Shown in pieces: positions 44,352-53,579 of a stretch of 64,000 nt of DNA. Every line of letters starts with the position of its first letter. Position 1 is the first letter of the stretch. The notes under the pieces were generated by a model. That model did not search any database. It was not told where the DNA came from and saw nothing but the letters and a program-made list of their open reading frames with translations. Origin of the DNA: Streptomyces sp. NBC_00525 (GTDB taxonomy: Bacteria; Actinomycetota; Actinomycetes; Streptomycetales; Streptomycetaceae). The position numbers and the translations under genes are program-made. Location of the stretch: positions 992,001 to 1,056,000 of the forward strand of contig NZ_CP107834.1 in assembly GCF_036346595.1 (NCBI RefSeq). Direction: 5' to 3'.

Positions 44352-44642
44352 TCAGAGCTTCTGGAAGGGGTCGTGCTCGGCGAGGATCTTCTCCAGCCGG
44401 GCCTGGTCCACCCGACTGACCAGCTGTCCCGCCTCCTGGCGGTCCCGGATGACCTTGGCCAGGGTGAAGCAGGAGGTCACCAGATACATGACGCCGATGG
44501 CGAGGAAGCCGCGCACCCAGGCGTTCGCGTCGAGGAAGTAGATACCGAGGGCCACCGCGCCCATCGCCACGCCGAAGGAGGCGACGGCCTGCCCGTAGAA
44601 GGCGGCGGTGTTCTGCTGTTTGACCGGTGTCGTGTCACTCAT
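44352..44642 (-). CDS. YiaA/YiaB-type inner membrane protein
   Basis: A 96-residue membrane protein with two helices (about 15-36, YGQAVASFGVAMGAVALGIYF, and 41-62, VRGFLAIGVMYLVTSCFTLAK), followed by RDRQEAGQLVSRVDQARLEK. This is the YiaAB domain layout. ATG 44642 is preferred over the open upstream frame. Role unknown. Confidence 0.82.
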   Translation of the reverse strand: MSDTTPVKQQNTAAFYGQAVASFGVAMGAVALGIYFLDANAWVRGFLAIGVMYLVTSCFTLAKVIRDRQEAGQLVSRVDQARLEKILAEHDPFQKL

Positions 44643-44701
44643 GGCGCCCAGCTTCCGCCGGAGTAACCCGCGCCACATCCGTGCGGATACTCAGACGGTA
44701 C

Positions 44702-45853
44702 TCAGAACGCGGAGACGCCCGTCAGGGCCCGGCCGATGATCAGCTTCTGGATCTGGCTGGTGCCCTCGTAGAGCGTCATCACCCGGGCGTCCCGCAGCAG
44801 CTTGCCGACCGGGTACTCGTCGATGTAGCCGTAGCCGCCGAAGACCTGGAGGGCGTTGTTGGCGGCGCGCACGGCGGCCTCGGAGGCGAACAGCTTCGCC
44901 TGCGAGGCGGCGGTGGCGAAGTCCCGGCCCCGGTCCACGAGGTCGGCGACGCGCCAGGTCAGCAGCCGCGCGGCCTCGACGTCCACGGAGATGTCGCTGA
45001 TGAGTTCCTGGACGAGCTGGTAGCCCGCGATGGGCCGGCCGAACTGCTCGCGCTGCCCGGCGTACCCCACGGCCGCGTCCAGGGCGGCCCGGGCGATGCC
45101 GACACAGCCGGCCGCCACCGACATCCGGCCCTTGGCCAGGGCGGACATGGCGATCGAGAAGCCCTTGCCCTCGGGGCCCAGCAGCGCGCTCGCGGGCACC
45201 CGGACGTCCCGCAGGACCAGTTCCGCCGTGGCCTGGCCGCGCAGGCCGAGCTTGCCGTGGATGGCGCGGCGGGTGAGGCCGGGGGTGTCGGCGGGGATCA
45301 GGAAGGCGGAGACGCCCCGGTGGCCGGGGTCGGCGTTGGTGCGGGCGAAGAGGAGCACCACATCGGCCCAGGTGCCGTTGGTGATGAACATCTTGCTGCC
45401 GTTGATCACGTAGTCCCCGCCGTCGCGGACTGCGCGGGTGGCCAGCGCGGCGGCGTCCGAGCCGGTGCCCGGTTCGGTCAGGCCGAAGCAGCCGACCGCG
45501 TCGCCGGAGGTGAGCCGGGGCAGCCACCGCCGCTTCTGCTCCTCGTCGCCCCAGGCGGCAACGGTCTTGGCGACCAGGCCCAGGGAGACCGAGACGATGC
45601 CGCGCACCGAGGAGTCGCCCCGGCCCAGCTCCTCGGTGACCAGGCAGTAGGCGAGGTGGTCGCCGCCGGAGCCGCCGTACTCCTCGGGGACGGTCAGGCC
45701 GAGGAAGCCGAGGGAACCCAGCTTCTTCACGATCGACTTATCGACGTTCTCGGAGCGGTCCCACTCGGCGGCGTACGGGGCGACGTCGCGGGCGACGAAG
45801 TCCCGGGCGAGCTGCCGCACGGCCTCCTGCTCCTCGCTGAGCTCCAGGTTCAC
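44702..45853 (-). CDS. Acyl-CoA dehydrogenase
   Basis: A 383-residue flavoenzyme: LELSEEQEAVRQLARDFVARDVAP at the N-terminus, CFGLTEPGTGSDAAALATRA and YVINGSKMFITNGTWAD for the FAD/substrate region, and QVFGGYGYIDEYPVGKLLRDARVMTLYEGTSQIQKLIIGRAL at the C-terminus, which is the classical short/medium-chain or isovaleryl-type signature. GTG 45853 follows GGGAGG. It is divergent from a TetR gene with a TAGCACTGCTA palindrome between them. Substrate unknown. Confidence 0.92.
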   Translation of the reverse strand: MNLELSEEQEAVRQLARDFVARDVAPYAAEWDRSENVDKSIVKKLGSLGFLGLTVPEEYGGSGGDHLAYCLVTEELGRGDSSVRGIVSVSLGLVAKTVAAWGDEEQKRRWLPRLTSGDAVGCFGLTEPGTGSDAAALATRAVRDGGDYVINGSKMFITNGTWADVVLLFARTNADPGHRGVSAFLIPADTPGLTRRAIHGKLGLRGQATAELVLRDVRVPASALLGPEGKGFSIAMSALAKGRMSVAAGCVGIARAALDAAVGYAGQREQFGRPIAGYQLVQELISDISVDVEAARLLTWRVADLVDRGRDFATAASQAKLFASEAAVRAANNALQVFGGYGYIDEYPVGKLLRDARVMTLYEGTSQIQKLIIGRALTGVSAF

Positions 45854-45873
45854 AGCCCGCGCCTCCCTCTTAA

Positions 45874-45886
45874 TTAGCACTGCTAG
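45874..45886. promoter_or_regulatory. Candidate TetR operator between acyl-CoA dehydrogenase and TetR genes
   Basis: TTAGCACTGCTAG contains the perfect palindrome TAGCA-C-TGCTA and is followed by TTTTTAGGTCGC. A near copy, CTAGCGCTGTTAG followed by TTTTTGGGCGCC, is at 49191-49203 before the aldehyde dehydrogenase gene. Confidence 0.75.
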
Positions 45887-45917
45887 TTTTTAGGTCGCAG
45901 GGCCTACTATGTGCCGC

Positions 45918-46580
45918 ATGGCCCGCCCGCGCAAGCCCCTGCTGAGCAGAGAACGCATCGTCGAGACGGCGAGCGCCCTCGTGGACGCCGAGGGGCTCGA
46001 CGCCGTCTCGACCCGCCGCCTGGCGGCCGAACTGGGGGTCAGCGGGCCCTCGCTGTACAACCACTTCCGCAACAAGGACGAGATCCTGGACGCGGTCGCC
46101 GACGCCGTCTCCGCGCAGGTCGATCTGTCGATGTTCGAGGAGTCCGATCCGCGTGACTGGCGGGCCGCCCTGCACGACTGGGCGGTCTCCTACCGCGCGG
46201 CGCTCGCCGCGCATCCGCACATCGTCCCGGTGCTGGCCCGGGGGCCGGGGCGGCGCCCGGCCGGGCTGCGGGTGGCGGACGCGGTGTTCGGGGCCATGGT
46301 GCGCGCGGGCTGGCCGCCGGCCCGGGCGACCTGCATCGGCGCGCTGATGCGCTACTTCATCACCGGTTCGGCCCTGGGCTCGTTCGCCCGCGGGTTCGTG
46401 GACGACGAGGCGGCGTACGACCCGGCCGACTATCCGCATCTGGGGCAGGCCCACCTGCTGGCCGAGCGGCGCCAGCAGGTGGACGAGGGGGCGTTCGAGA
46501 CGGGGCTGCGCGCCCTGGTGGACGGGCTCGAACTGCAGTACGCGCAGCTGGAGCCCGCCTCCCGGCAGGATCAGCCCTAG
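45918..46580 (+). CDS. TetR-family regulator
   Basis: A 220-residue regulator with the helix-turn-helix IVETASALVDAEGLDAVSTRRLAAELGVSGPSLYNHFRNKDEIL near the N-terminus and a TetR_C-type ligand domain (LAAHPHIVPVLARGPG; MRYFITGSALGSFARGF). ATG 45918 or 45909 may start it. The palindrome at 45874 lies in its promoter and is shared with the divergent dehydrogenase gene and the aldehyde dehydrogenase gene at 49140, suggesting a small regulon. Its stop overlaps the end of the convergent alcohol dehydrogenase. Confidence 0.88.
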   Translation: MARPRKPLLSRERIVETASALVDAEGLDAVSTRRLAAELGVSGPSLYNHFRNKDEILDAVADAVSAQVDLSMFEESDPRDWRAALHDWAVSYRAALAAHPHIVPVLARGPGRRPAGLRVADAVFGAMVRAGWPPARATCIGALMRYFITGSALGSFARGFVDDEAAYDPADYPHLGQAHLLAERRQQVDEGAFETGLRALVDGLELQYAQLEPASRQDQP

Positions 46581-47656
46581 AAGACCACCAGGGCGCGGCC
46601 GCCCTTGCCGGCGATCATGTGGTCGAAGGCGGCCGGGATGCCGTCCAGGCCGATCCGGTCGGTGACCATCATGGACAGGTCGAAGCGTCCCGCGCGGATG
46701 TGTTCGGCCAGTACGGGCAGGTCGCGGGCCGGGTCGCTGTTGCCGTAGACGCAGCCGGACAGGGTCCGGCCCCAGTGGAAGATCTCCAGGGCGTTGAAGG
46801 TCACCTGCTGGTCCTTGCCGCCGATGCCGACGACCGTGGTGCGGCCGCCCCGGCGGGTGGACTCCCAGGCGGTGCGGATGGTGGCCGCCCGGCCCACGCA
46901 CTCCACGGCCACGTCGGCCCCCTGGCCGCCGGTGAGGGCGCGGACGGCGCGGGGGGTGGTGTCCGAGGCGACGACGTAGTCGGTGGCGCCGGCCCGGCGG
47001 GCCAGCTCCTCCTTCTCCGGGGAGACGTCCACCGCGACGATCGTCGAGGCGCCGGCGATCCGGGCGGCCTGGAGCACGGCGAGCCCGACGCCGCCGATGC
47101 CGAACACCACGACGGACTCGCCGGCGCGGACCCGGGCGCTGTGGTGGACGGCGCCGTAGCCGGTGAGCACCGCGCAGCCGAGCAGCGCGGCGTCGGTGAG
47201 CGGGATGCCGTCCGGGGCGGGCAGCACGCAGTTCGCGGCGACGACGGTCTCCTCGGCGAAGGCCGCCACGTTCAGGCCGGGGTGCAGTTCGGTGCCGTCG
47301 GCCGTGCGGGCGTGGACGGCGGAGGTGCCGGCCAGGGCGGAGGCGCAGAGCCACACCTCGCCGATGCCGCAGTGGTGGCAGCTGCCGCAGGAGGGCGCCC
47401 AGTTGAGGACGACGCCGTCGCCGGGGGCGACATGGGTGACGCCCTCGCCGGTCGCGACGACGGTGCCGGCGCCCTCGTGGCCGAGGACGGCGGGGACGGG
47501 CACCCGCATCGTGCCGTTGGACAGCGAGAGGTCGGAGTGGCAGACCCCGGCGGCGGCGAGACGGACGCGCACCCGGCCGGGGCCGGGCTCCGGCAGAACG
47601 ATGTCGGTGATCTCCATCGGAGCTCCGACGGCGGACAGTACGGCGGCGCGGACCAC
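46577..47656 (-). CDS. Zinc-dependent alcohol dehydrogenase
   Basis: A 359-residue medium-chain dehydrogenase with the catalytic-zinc motif AAGVCHSDLSLSNG and LGHEGAGTVVATGEG, structural-zinc cysteines in CGSCHHCGIGEVWLC, and the Rossmann motif VFGIGGVGLAVLQ. It resembles the Zn-ADH group acting on medium-chain or aromatic alcohols. GTG 47656 follows AAGGAG. It lies 89 bases after the aldehyde dehydrogenase in the same direction, so alcohol to aldehyde to acid oxidation is a sensible joint role. Confidence 0.9.
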   Translation of the reverse strand: MVRAAVLSAVGAPMEITDIVLPEPGPGRVRVRLAAAGVCHSDLSLSNGTMRVPVPAVLGHEGAGTVVATGEGVTHVAPGDGVVLNWAPSCGSCHHCGIGEVWLCASALAGTSAVHARTADGTELHPGLNVAAFAEETVVAANCVLPAPDGIPLTDAALLGCAVLTGYGAVHHSARVRAGESVVVFGIGGVGLAVLQAARIAGASTIVAVDVSPEKEELARRAGATDYVVASDTTPRAVRALTGGQGADVAVECVGRAATIRTAWESTRRGGRTTVVGIGGKDQQVTFNALEIFHWGRTLSGCVYGNSDPARDLPVLAEHIRAGRFDLSMMVTDRIGLDGIPAAFDHMIAGKGGRALVVF

Positions 47657-47745
47657 GGACTGGCTCCTTGCTGTTCGGTGGGCGGGACGGGTACGGAACG
47701 GGCGGCGCCGGCCGGTGCGGGCGGACGGGGCCGGTCGCGGCCGGG

Positions 47746-49140
47746 TCAGAACTGGAGGGACTTGGTCTGGAGGTATTCGCTCAGGCCGTGCTCGCCCAGT
47801 TCCCGGCCGACGCCGGACTGCTTGTAGCCGCCGAAGGGCGCGAGCGGGTTGAAGCGGCCCCCGTTGATGTCGACCTGGCCGGTGTCCATGCGGCGGGCGA
47901 AGGCCACGGCCGTCTCGTCGTCGGCGGCCCAGACGGCGCCCGCGAGCCCGTAGACGGTGCCGTTGGCGATGCGCAGCGCGTCCTCCTCGTCCTCGTACTT
48001 CAGGATGGACAGGACCGGGCCGAAGATCTCCTCCTGGGCGATGGTCATCTCCGGGGTGACGTCGGCGAAGACCGTGGGGCTGACGTAGTAGCCGGTGGGC
48101 AGCGGGGCCTCGGGGCCGCCGGCCACGAGCCGGGCGCCCTCCTCGACGCCCTTCTCGATGTAACCGCGCACCCGGGCCTGCTGCTTGGCGTTGACGAGCG
48201 GGCCGATCCGGTCGCCCGGCACGTACTTGGCGACGGCCGCCGCCGCGAGGGCCACGGCCTCCTCGTACCGGTCGGCGTCCACCAGCATCCGGGTCCAGGC
48301 GCTGCACGTCTGGCCGGAGTTGGACATCACGTTGGCGACGCCCACGTTGACCGCGCGGGCGAGGTCGGCGCCGGGGAGGACGACGTTGGCGGACTTGCCG
48401 CCGAGTTCCAGCGCGACGCGCTTGACGGCGCCGCCGGCGAGGGCGCCGATGCGGCGGCCCACGGCGGTGGACCCGGTGAAGGAGACCAGGTCGACGTCCT
48501 CGTGCTCGGCGAGCGCCTGTCCGGCGACCGGGCCGAGGCCGGTGACCAGGTTGAACACGCCGGCGGGCAGCCCGGACTCGTCCACCGCCTCGGCGAACAG
48601 TCGGGCGGTGAGCGGGGTGTCCTCGGCGGGCTTGACGACGACCGTGCAGCCGGCGGCGAGCGCGGGCGCCACCTTGGCGACGATCTGGTGCAGCGGATAG
48701 TTCCACGGGGTGATCGCGCCGACGACGCCGACCGGCTCCAGGTACACCGCGGAGCTGCCGTGCCGCTGCTCGAAGGAGTACGTGGCGGCGAGGTCGGCGT
48801 AGGAGGAGGCGACCAGGACCGGGAGCCCGGCGTGCACGGAGGCGGCCAGGGCGGGCGGGGCGCCCAGTTCGGCGGTGACCGTCCCGGCGATCTCCTCCGC
48901 GCGCGCGGCCAGCACGTCGCGCAGGGCCGCGAGGCGGGCGGCGCGCTCGGCGGGCGGGGTGGCGGCCCAGCCGGGGAAGGCGGCGCGCGCGGCCCGTACC
49001 GCGGCGTCCACGTCCTCGGCGGTGCCGGCCGGGACATGGCCGATGACCTGCTCGTCCGCCGGGTTCACGACGGCGATCGTGTCCGTTCCCGCGGCGGGCC
49101 GCCAGGCGCCGCCGATGTACATACCCTCGTGGGCCCTCAT
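47746..49140 (-). CDS. Aldehyde dehydrogenase family protein
   Basis: A 464-residue NAD(P)-dependent aldehyde dehydrogenase. Motifs: [48 protein letters not shown], the general-base Glu in [15 protein letters not shown] and the catalytic Cys in [17 protein letters not shown] 49140 follows GGGAGGA. It leads a leftward pair with the alcohol dehydrogenase. The TetR-type site at 49191-49203 is 51 bases upstream. It likely oxidises the aldehyde produced by the partner enzyme to a carboxylate. Confidence 0.92.
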   Translation of the reverse strand: MRAHEGMYIGGAWRPAAGTDTIAVVNPADEQVIGHVPAGTAEDVDAAVRAARAAFPGWAATPPAERAARLAALRDVLAARAEEIAGTVTAELGAPPALAASVHAGLPVLVASSYADLAATYSFEQRHGSSAVYLEPVGVVGAITPWNYPLHQIVAKVAPALAAGCTVVVKPAEDTPLTARLFAEAVDESGLPAGVFNLVTGLGPVAGQALAEHEDVDLVSFTGSTAVGRRIGALAGGAVKRVALELGGKSANVVLPGADLARAVNVGVANVMSNSGQTCSAWTRMLVDADRYEEAVALAAAAVAKYVPGDRIGPLVNAKQQARVRGYIEKGVEEGARLVAGGPEAPLPTGYYVSPTVFADVTPEMTIAQEEIFGPVLSILKYEDEEDALRIANGTVYGLAGAVWAADDETAVAFARRMDTGQVDINGGRFNPLAPFGGYKQSGVGRELGEHGLSEYLQTKSLQF

Positions 49141-49187
49141 CGCTGTTCCTCCCGGCTCGCGGTGACGGACGGGATCGTCCGGGCCCC

Positions 49188-49206
49188 AAACTAGCGCTGT
49201 TAGTTT
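49188..49206. promoter_or_regulatory. Candidate TetR operator upstream of aldehyde dehydrogenase
   Basis: AAACTA (49188-49193) and TAGTTT (49201-49206) are inverted around GCGCTGT. The core CTAGCGCTGTTAG and the following TTTTTGGGC closely match the site at 45874. Confidence 0.7.
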
Positions 49207-49267
49207 TTGGGCGCCAGAGACCCTCGTCACGTCGGCGTGCCGGGCGGGCGGGGACCCGCGGAGCTCC

Positions 49268-50629
49268 CTACATGTCCAGGCCGGGTACGTCCTTCGGCAG
49301 CGGGCAGATGCGGCGGCCCTGGTGGTCGAAGACGTAGAGGTGCGCGAGGTCGACCAGGAGCGGCACCTGTCCGCCGGTGCGCAGCATCATGTCGGGCCCG
49401 GTCCGCACGACGAGGTCGCTGGAGGTGACGGCGGGCCGGTCCGGGCTGTGCGCGCCGGGCGGCAGGCCGCCGGTCTCCGGCGCTTCCAGGACGGCGACGG
49501 AACCGCCGCCGACGTAGGAGGCGGCGCGCTCCTTGATCCGCTCCAGCACTCCGGCGCCGCCCGCCGCGCCGCGCCGCCGGCGTACCGGTCCCCGGTCGGT
49601 GCGGGCGGACTCCAGCTCCGGGACCACGGCGGGCCGCGAGCCGGTGTTGAGGTGCACCAGCGCCTCGTGGCCCTGGTACTCGACGTGCTCGACGATCCCG
49701 CTGAGCGCGACCTCGCCCGGCCGGGCCTGGCTGGGCGGGGCGATCCGGACCGCCTCGGAGCGCAGTCCGACGATGATCGGGCGGCCCTGCTGGATGCGCA
49801 GCAACTGGTGGTCGTGGCTGAGCGGTTCGGACAGCGGCAGGCGCTGGCGGCCCAGGTCGATGGACATCCGGCCCTCCAGCGGCGCGTGCACCACGGCCTG
49901 GAGGAGGTTGATCCGGGGCGTGCCGATGAAGGCGGCGACGAACACGTTCTCCGGCAGGGCGTACACCTCGCGCGGGGTGCTGACCTGCTGGAGGATTCCG
50001 CCGCGCATGACGGCGACCCGGTGGCCCAGCGACATGGCCTCCGCCTGGTCGTGCGTCACATAGACGGTGGTGACGCCGAGTTCCTTGGTGAGCTGGGATA
50101 TCTCGGCGCGCAGATGGTTGCGGAGCTTGGCGTCGAGGTTGGACAGCGGCTCGTCCATCAGGAAGGCGGACGGCTGGCGCGAGATGGCCCGCCCCATGGC
50201 GACCCGCTGGCGCTCGCCGCCGGAGAGCTGGCCGGGACGGCGGTCCAGGACGCGCTCGATGCCGAGCATCCTGGCCGTGTTCTCGATGCGTTCGGTGTGG
50301 TCCTGGCGCGGGTTCTCCAGTTTCAGCGGGAAGCCGATGTTGTCCCGGTTGGTCATGGTGGGGTAGAGCGCGAAGTTCTGGAAGACCATGGCCATCCCGC
50401 GCTCGCGCGGGGTGAGGTGGTTGGCCTGTTCGCCGTCGAGGAGGAGCTCGCCGTCGGTGATGTCCTCCAGGCCGGCGATCATGCGGAGCACCGTCGACTT
50501 CCCGCACCCCGAGGGGCCGAGCAGGACGACGAACTCGCCCGGATCGATGTGGAGCGAGAGGCGGTCGACGGCGCGTGGGGACCGTCCGTATGCCTTGCTG
50601 ACGTTGTTGAGCGTGATGGCGCGAGTCAT
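49268..50629 (-). CDS. ABC transporter ATP-binding protein (MalK/UgpC type)
   Basis: A 453-residue ATPase of the sugar/osmolyte importer class. Walker A is [13 protein letters not shown], the signature [21 protein letters not shown], Walker [15 protein letters not shown], and the H-loop YVTHDQAE. The C-terminal TOBE region is longer than usual, with an Arg-rich insert ([12 protein letters not shown]) and an Ala/Gly stretch. No permease or binding protein lies nearby, so it may serve distant permeases, as multitask ATPases do in Streptomyces. Confidence 0.88.
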   Translation of the reverse strand: MTRAITLNNVSKAYGRSPRAVDRLSLHIDPGEFVVLLGPSGCGKSTVLRMIAGLEDITDGELLLDGEQANHLTPRERGMAMVFQNFALYPTMTNRDNIGFPLKLENPRQDHTERIENTARMLGIERVLDRRPGQLSGGERQRVAMGRAISRQPSAFLMDEPLSNLDAKLRNHLRAEISQLTKELGVTTVYVTHDQAEAMSLGHRVAVMRGGILQQVSTPREVYALPENVFVAAFIGTPRINLLQAVVHAPLEGRMSIDLGRQRLPLSEPLSHDHQLLRIQQGRPIIVGLRSEAVRIAPPSQARPGEVALSGIVEHVEYQGHEALVHLNTGSRPAVVPELESARTDRGPVRRRRGAAGGAGVLERIKERAASYVGGGSVAVLEAPETGGLPPGAHSPDRPAVTSSDLVVRTGPDMMLRTGGQVPLLVDLAHLYVFDHQGRRICPLPKDVPGLDM

Positions 50630-50778
50630 GTGGTTCCGCCCGGAAAGGATGGTGGTGGAGCGGTGGGGAGCGGCAGCAGTGGCCTGAAATTAGCCCACCG
50701 CGCCCGGTGAGGGAATGACTCGCGCAAAGTTGTCCCGCACCGGGCGCGGTTCACAGGCACGCCTGTGCCGGCCGCCGC

Positions 50779-51399
50779 TCAGTCGAGCCGTCGCGCGAGG
50801 TAGGCGTGGAGGAGTTCGCGGGTCTCGGCGACGATCGCGGCGTCGCCGGACGGGTCGGCGCGGAAGGCGAGTTTCAGCAGGGCGTCGGCCGCCTCCACGC
50901 AGACCAGGATGGCGCGCGAGAGGTCGTCGTCGGCCTCCCGGCCCAGCTGGGCGGCCAGGAGTTCGGCGAGCCGGCCGGCGACCCGCTGGTTGGCGTCGTC
51001 GGCCGGGTCCTCGTCGGGGGCGGGGGCGCCGAAGTCGACCAGGGCGAAGCCGGGCACGGTGCGCTTCATCGCCAGGTACTCGTCGAGCACGGCGTCGATG
51101 GCGCCGCGCCAGTCGGCGGACGCGACGGCGGTCAGCCGGGCGGTGATCCGCTCGGCGTAGCTGTCCAGGTTGCGGCGGGCCAGCGCGTCCGCCAGGGAGC
51201 GCTTGTTGGAGAAGAAGCGGTAGACGGAGCCGATGGGCACCCCGGCGCGGGCGGCGACCGCGCGGGTGGACAGCTGCTCGTAGCCGGTCTCGTCCAGGAG
51301 CTGGGCGCAGGCGTCGAGTATCCGGGCGAGCCGTTCGGCGCTGCGCTGCTGCACGGGCGCGCGGCGGAGGTTGGTGTGGGCGTGGGGCACGTCTTCCAT
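50779..51399 (-). CDS. TetR-family regulator
   Basis: A 206-residue regulator. The helix-turn-helix is RILDACAQLLDETGYEQLSTRAVAARAGVPIGSVYRFFSNKRSLADALARRN at about 26-76. The C-terminal part matches no specific subfamily that I can name. It lies 45 bases after the polytopic membrane gene in the same direction and could be the last gene of that operon. No clear operator was seen. Confidence 0.85.
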   Translation of the reverse strand: MEDVPHAHTNLRRAPVQQRSAERLARILDACAQLLDETGYEQLSTRAVAARAGVPIGSVYRFFSNKRSLADALARRNLDSYAERITARLTAVASADWRGAIDAVLDEYLAMKRTVPGFALVDFGAPAPDEDPADDANQRVAGRLAELLAAQLGREADDDLSRAILVCVEAADALLKLAFRADPSGDAAIVAETRELLHAYLARRLD

Positions 51400-51444
51400 G
51401 ATGCCGTGGACCTCCTGCGCGCCCGGCGCGGGGCGGGTGCGCGG

Positions 51445-52755
51445 TCAGGCGATGAGCAGGGCGAGACCTCCGACCGTGTACGCGATCATCAGGACGAGCA
51501 GCGGGAGCTGGCCGATGACGGCGCGCCGGGGCGGCATGAGCCGTACGGATCTGTCGTGCGCGGCGATGACCCCGAGGACGTGTCCGGTGACGATCGCGAG
51601 GACCTGGAGGGTGGCGACGCCGCCGGGCCCCAGCGGCGGTGCGGGCGGGTCCGGCCGGTCGGCGCCGAGCAGCAGGCGCAGGGTGCGCGGGCCCTCGGTG
51701 GCGAAGAGCGTGAAGTAGTGGGCGACGAGGTAGCCGAGGGCGATCGGTACCAGGGAGTGGGCGAACGCGGCGAGTGGGTGCGCGAGTTGACCGCACACCA
51801 GCCGGACCGCCCCGGCGCACAGCGCGTACAGGGCGGCGACCAGGGCGACCGCGCCGAGCAGCCCCAGGGTGGCGGTGGTGGTCCGGCCCAGGGCGGAGGT
51901 CTGCACGGTGCCGATCCAGCGCGGCGCGTCGGAGAAGCCGTCGTACGCGGTGGAGCCGAGCATCACACAGACGGTGGCGGTGAGTCCGGGGAGCCGGGGT
52001 GTGGCGTCGAGCCCGTTGAACGGGGAGCGCACCACGAGCCGGCGGTCGGCGGGGCGGCGGCCGAGCGGGGCGAGCCGGGCGAGCAGGCCGGAGTAGACCT
52101 CGAAGGCGTCGGCGTGCTCGAACCAGCGGGCCCCGTACACCGCGGCGCCCGCCAGCTGGACGGCCACGTAGCAGCCGAGGAACGCCAGCAGGGCGGTGGG
52201 CGAGGCGGGGTCGGGCGCGACGAGTTCGAGCCAGGTGAAGGCGAGGAGCCCGGCCGCCGCGGGCCACATGCCGAGGCGTACGGGGAGGGGGCGGCCGGTC
52301 TCCGGGTCGCGGCCGAGGGCCCGGCAGGCGAGCAGGTGCAGGGTGCGCAGCGGGTTGAGGGGCCGCCAGACGGGCCCCAGGAGCAGCGAGGCCGGGACGA
52401 GTCCGACCCACAGCAGGACGTAGACCGCACCGGGTGCCGGGTTGCGGTCCGGGCCGGCGGGGCCGGTGAGCAGGGCGAGCACCACATACAGCGCGGCGGC
52501 CAGGCCGAGTGCGCGGGCGGTGAGCCGGGTGGCGCGGGCGTCGGTGAGGCGCTGGACGGCGGCCGGGAGCGGGCGGCCCGCCCGCCGGCCGGTGAACCGC
52601 GAGTCGGACCAGAGCAGTCCGAGCGCCAGGAAGGAGACGAACAGCGCGGCGAAGGCCCCGGCGAAGGCGTAGAACGGCGAGAGCGGCAGGTCGTGCCGGG
52701 CCCCGATGCCGTGGGCGAGGACGGTCGCTGCGCCGGGGGCGGGGGCGCCGGTCAC
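51445..52755 (-). CDS. Polytopic membrane protein, third gene of the beta-helix operon
   Basis: A 436-residue protein with about ten membrane helices. Marked segments: HDLPLSPFYAFAGAFAALFVSFLALGLLWSDSRF near the start and PVWRPLNPLRTLHLLACRALG. Homologues in actinobacteria carry the name fenitrothion hydrolase in some annotations, but nothing here supports that activity. Its GTG overlaps the stop of the lipoprotein gene by four bases. Role unknown; acts with the lipoprotein and beta-helix protein. Confidence 0.72.
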   Translation of the reverse strand: MTGAPAPGAATVLAHGIGARHDLPLSPFYAFAGAFAALFVSFLALGLLWSDSRFTGRRAGRPLPAAVQRLTDARATRLTARALGLAAALYVVLALLTGPAGPDRNPAPGAVYVLLWVGLVPASLLLGPVWRPLNPLRTLHLLACRALGRDPETGRPLPVRLGMWPAAAGLLAFTWLELVAPDPASPTALLAFLGCYVAVQLAGAAVYGARWFEHADAFEVYSGLLARLAPLGRRPADRRLVVRSPFNGLDATPRLPGLTATVCVMLGSTAYDGFSDAPRWIGTVQTSALGRTTTATLGLLGAVALVAALYALCAGAVRLVCGQLAHPLAAFAHSLVPIALGYLVAHYFTLFATEGPRTLRLLLGADRPDPPAPPLGPGGVATLQVLAIVTGHVLGVIAAHDRSVRLMPPRRAVIGQLPLLVLMIAYTVGGLALLIA

Positions 52756-53579
52756 CGGACGACGAGCTGGGTCAGCAGCAGGTCCGACTCATGGGTCTCG
52801 ACCTCGAAGAGTCCGGCCCGGTCGGCGGTGAAGGTGAGCGTGACCGTGCGTCCGGCGGGCAGTTCGGCCTCCTTGTCGTAGCCGTGGACGTGCAGGGTGT
52901 CGTCCCGGTCGCTGCGTACCCGCAGGCGCACGGTGGAGCCCTTGTCGATGCCGGTGCGGCCGGGTGCCGGGTGGACCGTGCCGTGCTCGACGGTGACCGT
53001 GACGGTGGTGGTGCCGTCGTCGGGTGCGGCGGTGGCGCTCGCGGGGGCGCCGCCGAGGGTCGTAGCGGCCCGGACCGGCTTCGCGTCCACGGCCCAGGCG
53101 GTGTGGTCGTCGGCGTACAGGCCGGCGGTGAGCCGGGTGCCGCCTCCGGCGGAGCGCAGCAGCGCCTCGGGGAGGTGGAACCAGGCGCCGTAGACGCGGG
53201 CGAGCGGGTGGCCGTCCAGGAAGAGCCGGGCGTGGCCGCGTCCGGCGAGCGCGCCGCCGCCCACGCTGTCCGGGGTGAACCGGAAGTTGCGCACGGTGAG
53301 GTGGACGTTCCAGCCGTCCTCGGAGTCGGCCCGGACGGCGAGGTCGAGTTCGGGGGCGCCTTCGGGGTCGACCTGGCGGAGCCGGTGGCCGTCGCCGTCG
53401 TCGGTCTTCAGCAGGCGGCCGTTGCTGCCGGTGTCCTCGGCGTGGCTGGTGCCGGGCTTGTGGTGGGTGGTGGCCCGGCCCCCGCAGCCGGCCGCGCCGA
53501 GGGCGAGAAGGGCGGCGGTGAGCAGGGCGAGGGCGGGGCGGGCGAGGCGGGCACGGTAGGCGCGGGGGGCGCGGTTCAT
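52752..53579 (-). CDS. Lipoprotein with C-terminal cupredoxin-like domain
   Basis: A 275-residue exported lipoprotein. The lipobox is LLALGAAGC with Cys32 as the acylation site. The middle has HLTVRNFRFTPDSVGGG and GHARLFLDGHPLARVYGAWFHL. The end, HVHGYDKEAELPAGRTVTLTFTADRAGLFEVETHES, resembles the cupredoxin-1 fold, though the full copper ligand set is not evident. Both ends overlap neighbours by four bases, so it is translationally tied to the beta-helix and polytopic proteins. Confidence 0.8.
   Translation of the reverse strand: MNRAPRAYRARLARPALALLTAALLALGAAGCGGRATTHHKPGTSHAEDTGSNGRLLKTDDGDGHRLRQVDPEGAPELDLAVRADSEDGWNVHLTVRNFRFTPDSVGGGALAGRGHARLFLDGHPLARVYGAWFHLPEALLRSAGGGTRLTAGLYADDHTAWAVDAKPVRAATTLGGAPASATAAPDDGTTTVTVTVEHGTVHPAPGRTGIDKGSTVRLRVRSDRDDTLHVHGYDKEAELPAGRTVTLTFTADRAGLFEVETHESDLLLTQLVVR

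Noticed and set aside
49268..50629. Assignment as MsiK, the multitask sugar ATPase
   Set aside because: The core is similar, but the protein is longer with an unusual Arg-rich C-terminal insert, and there is no context to support the name.
51445..52755. Fenitrothion hydrolase function for the polytopic membrane protein
   Set aside because: The name is known to me only from transferred annotations; the protein shows only membrane helices and no hydrolase motif.
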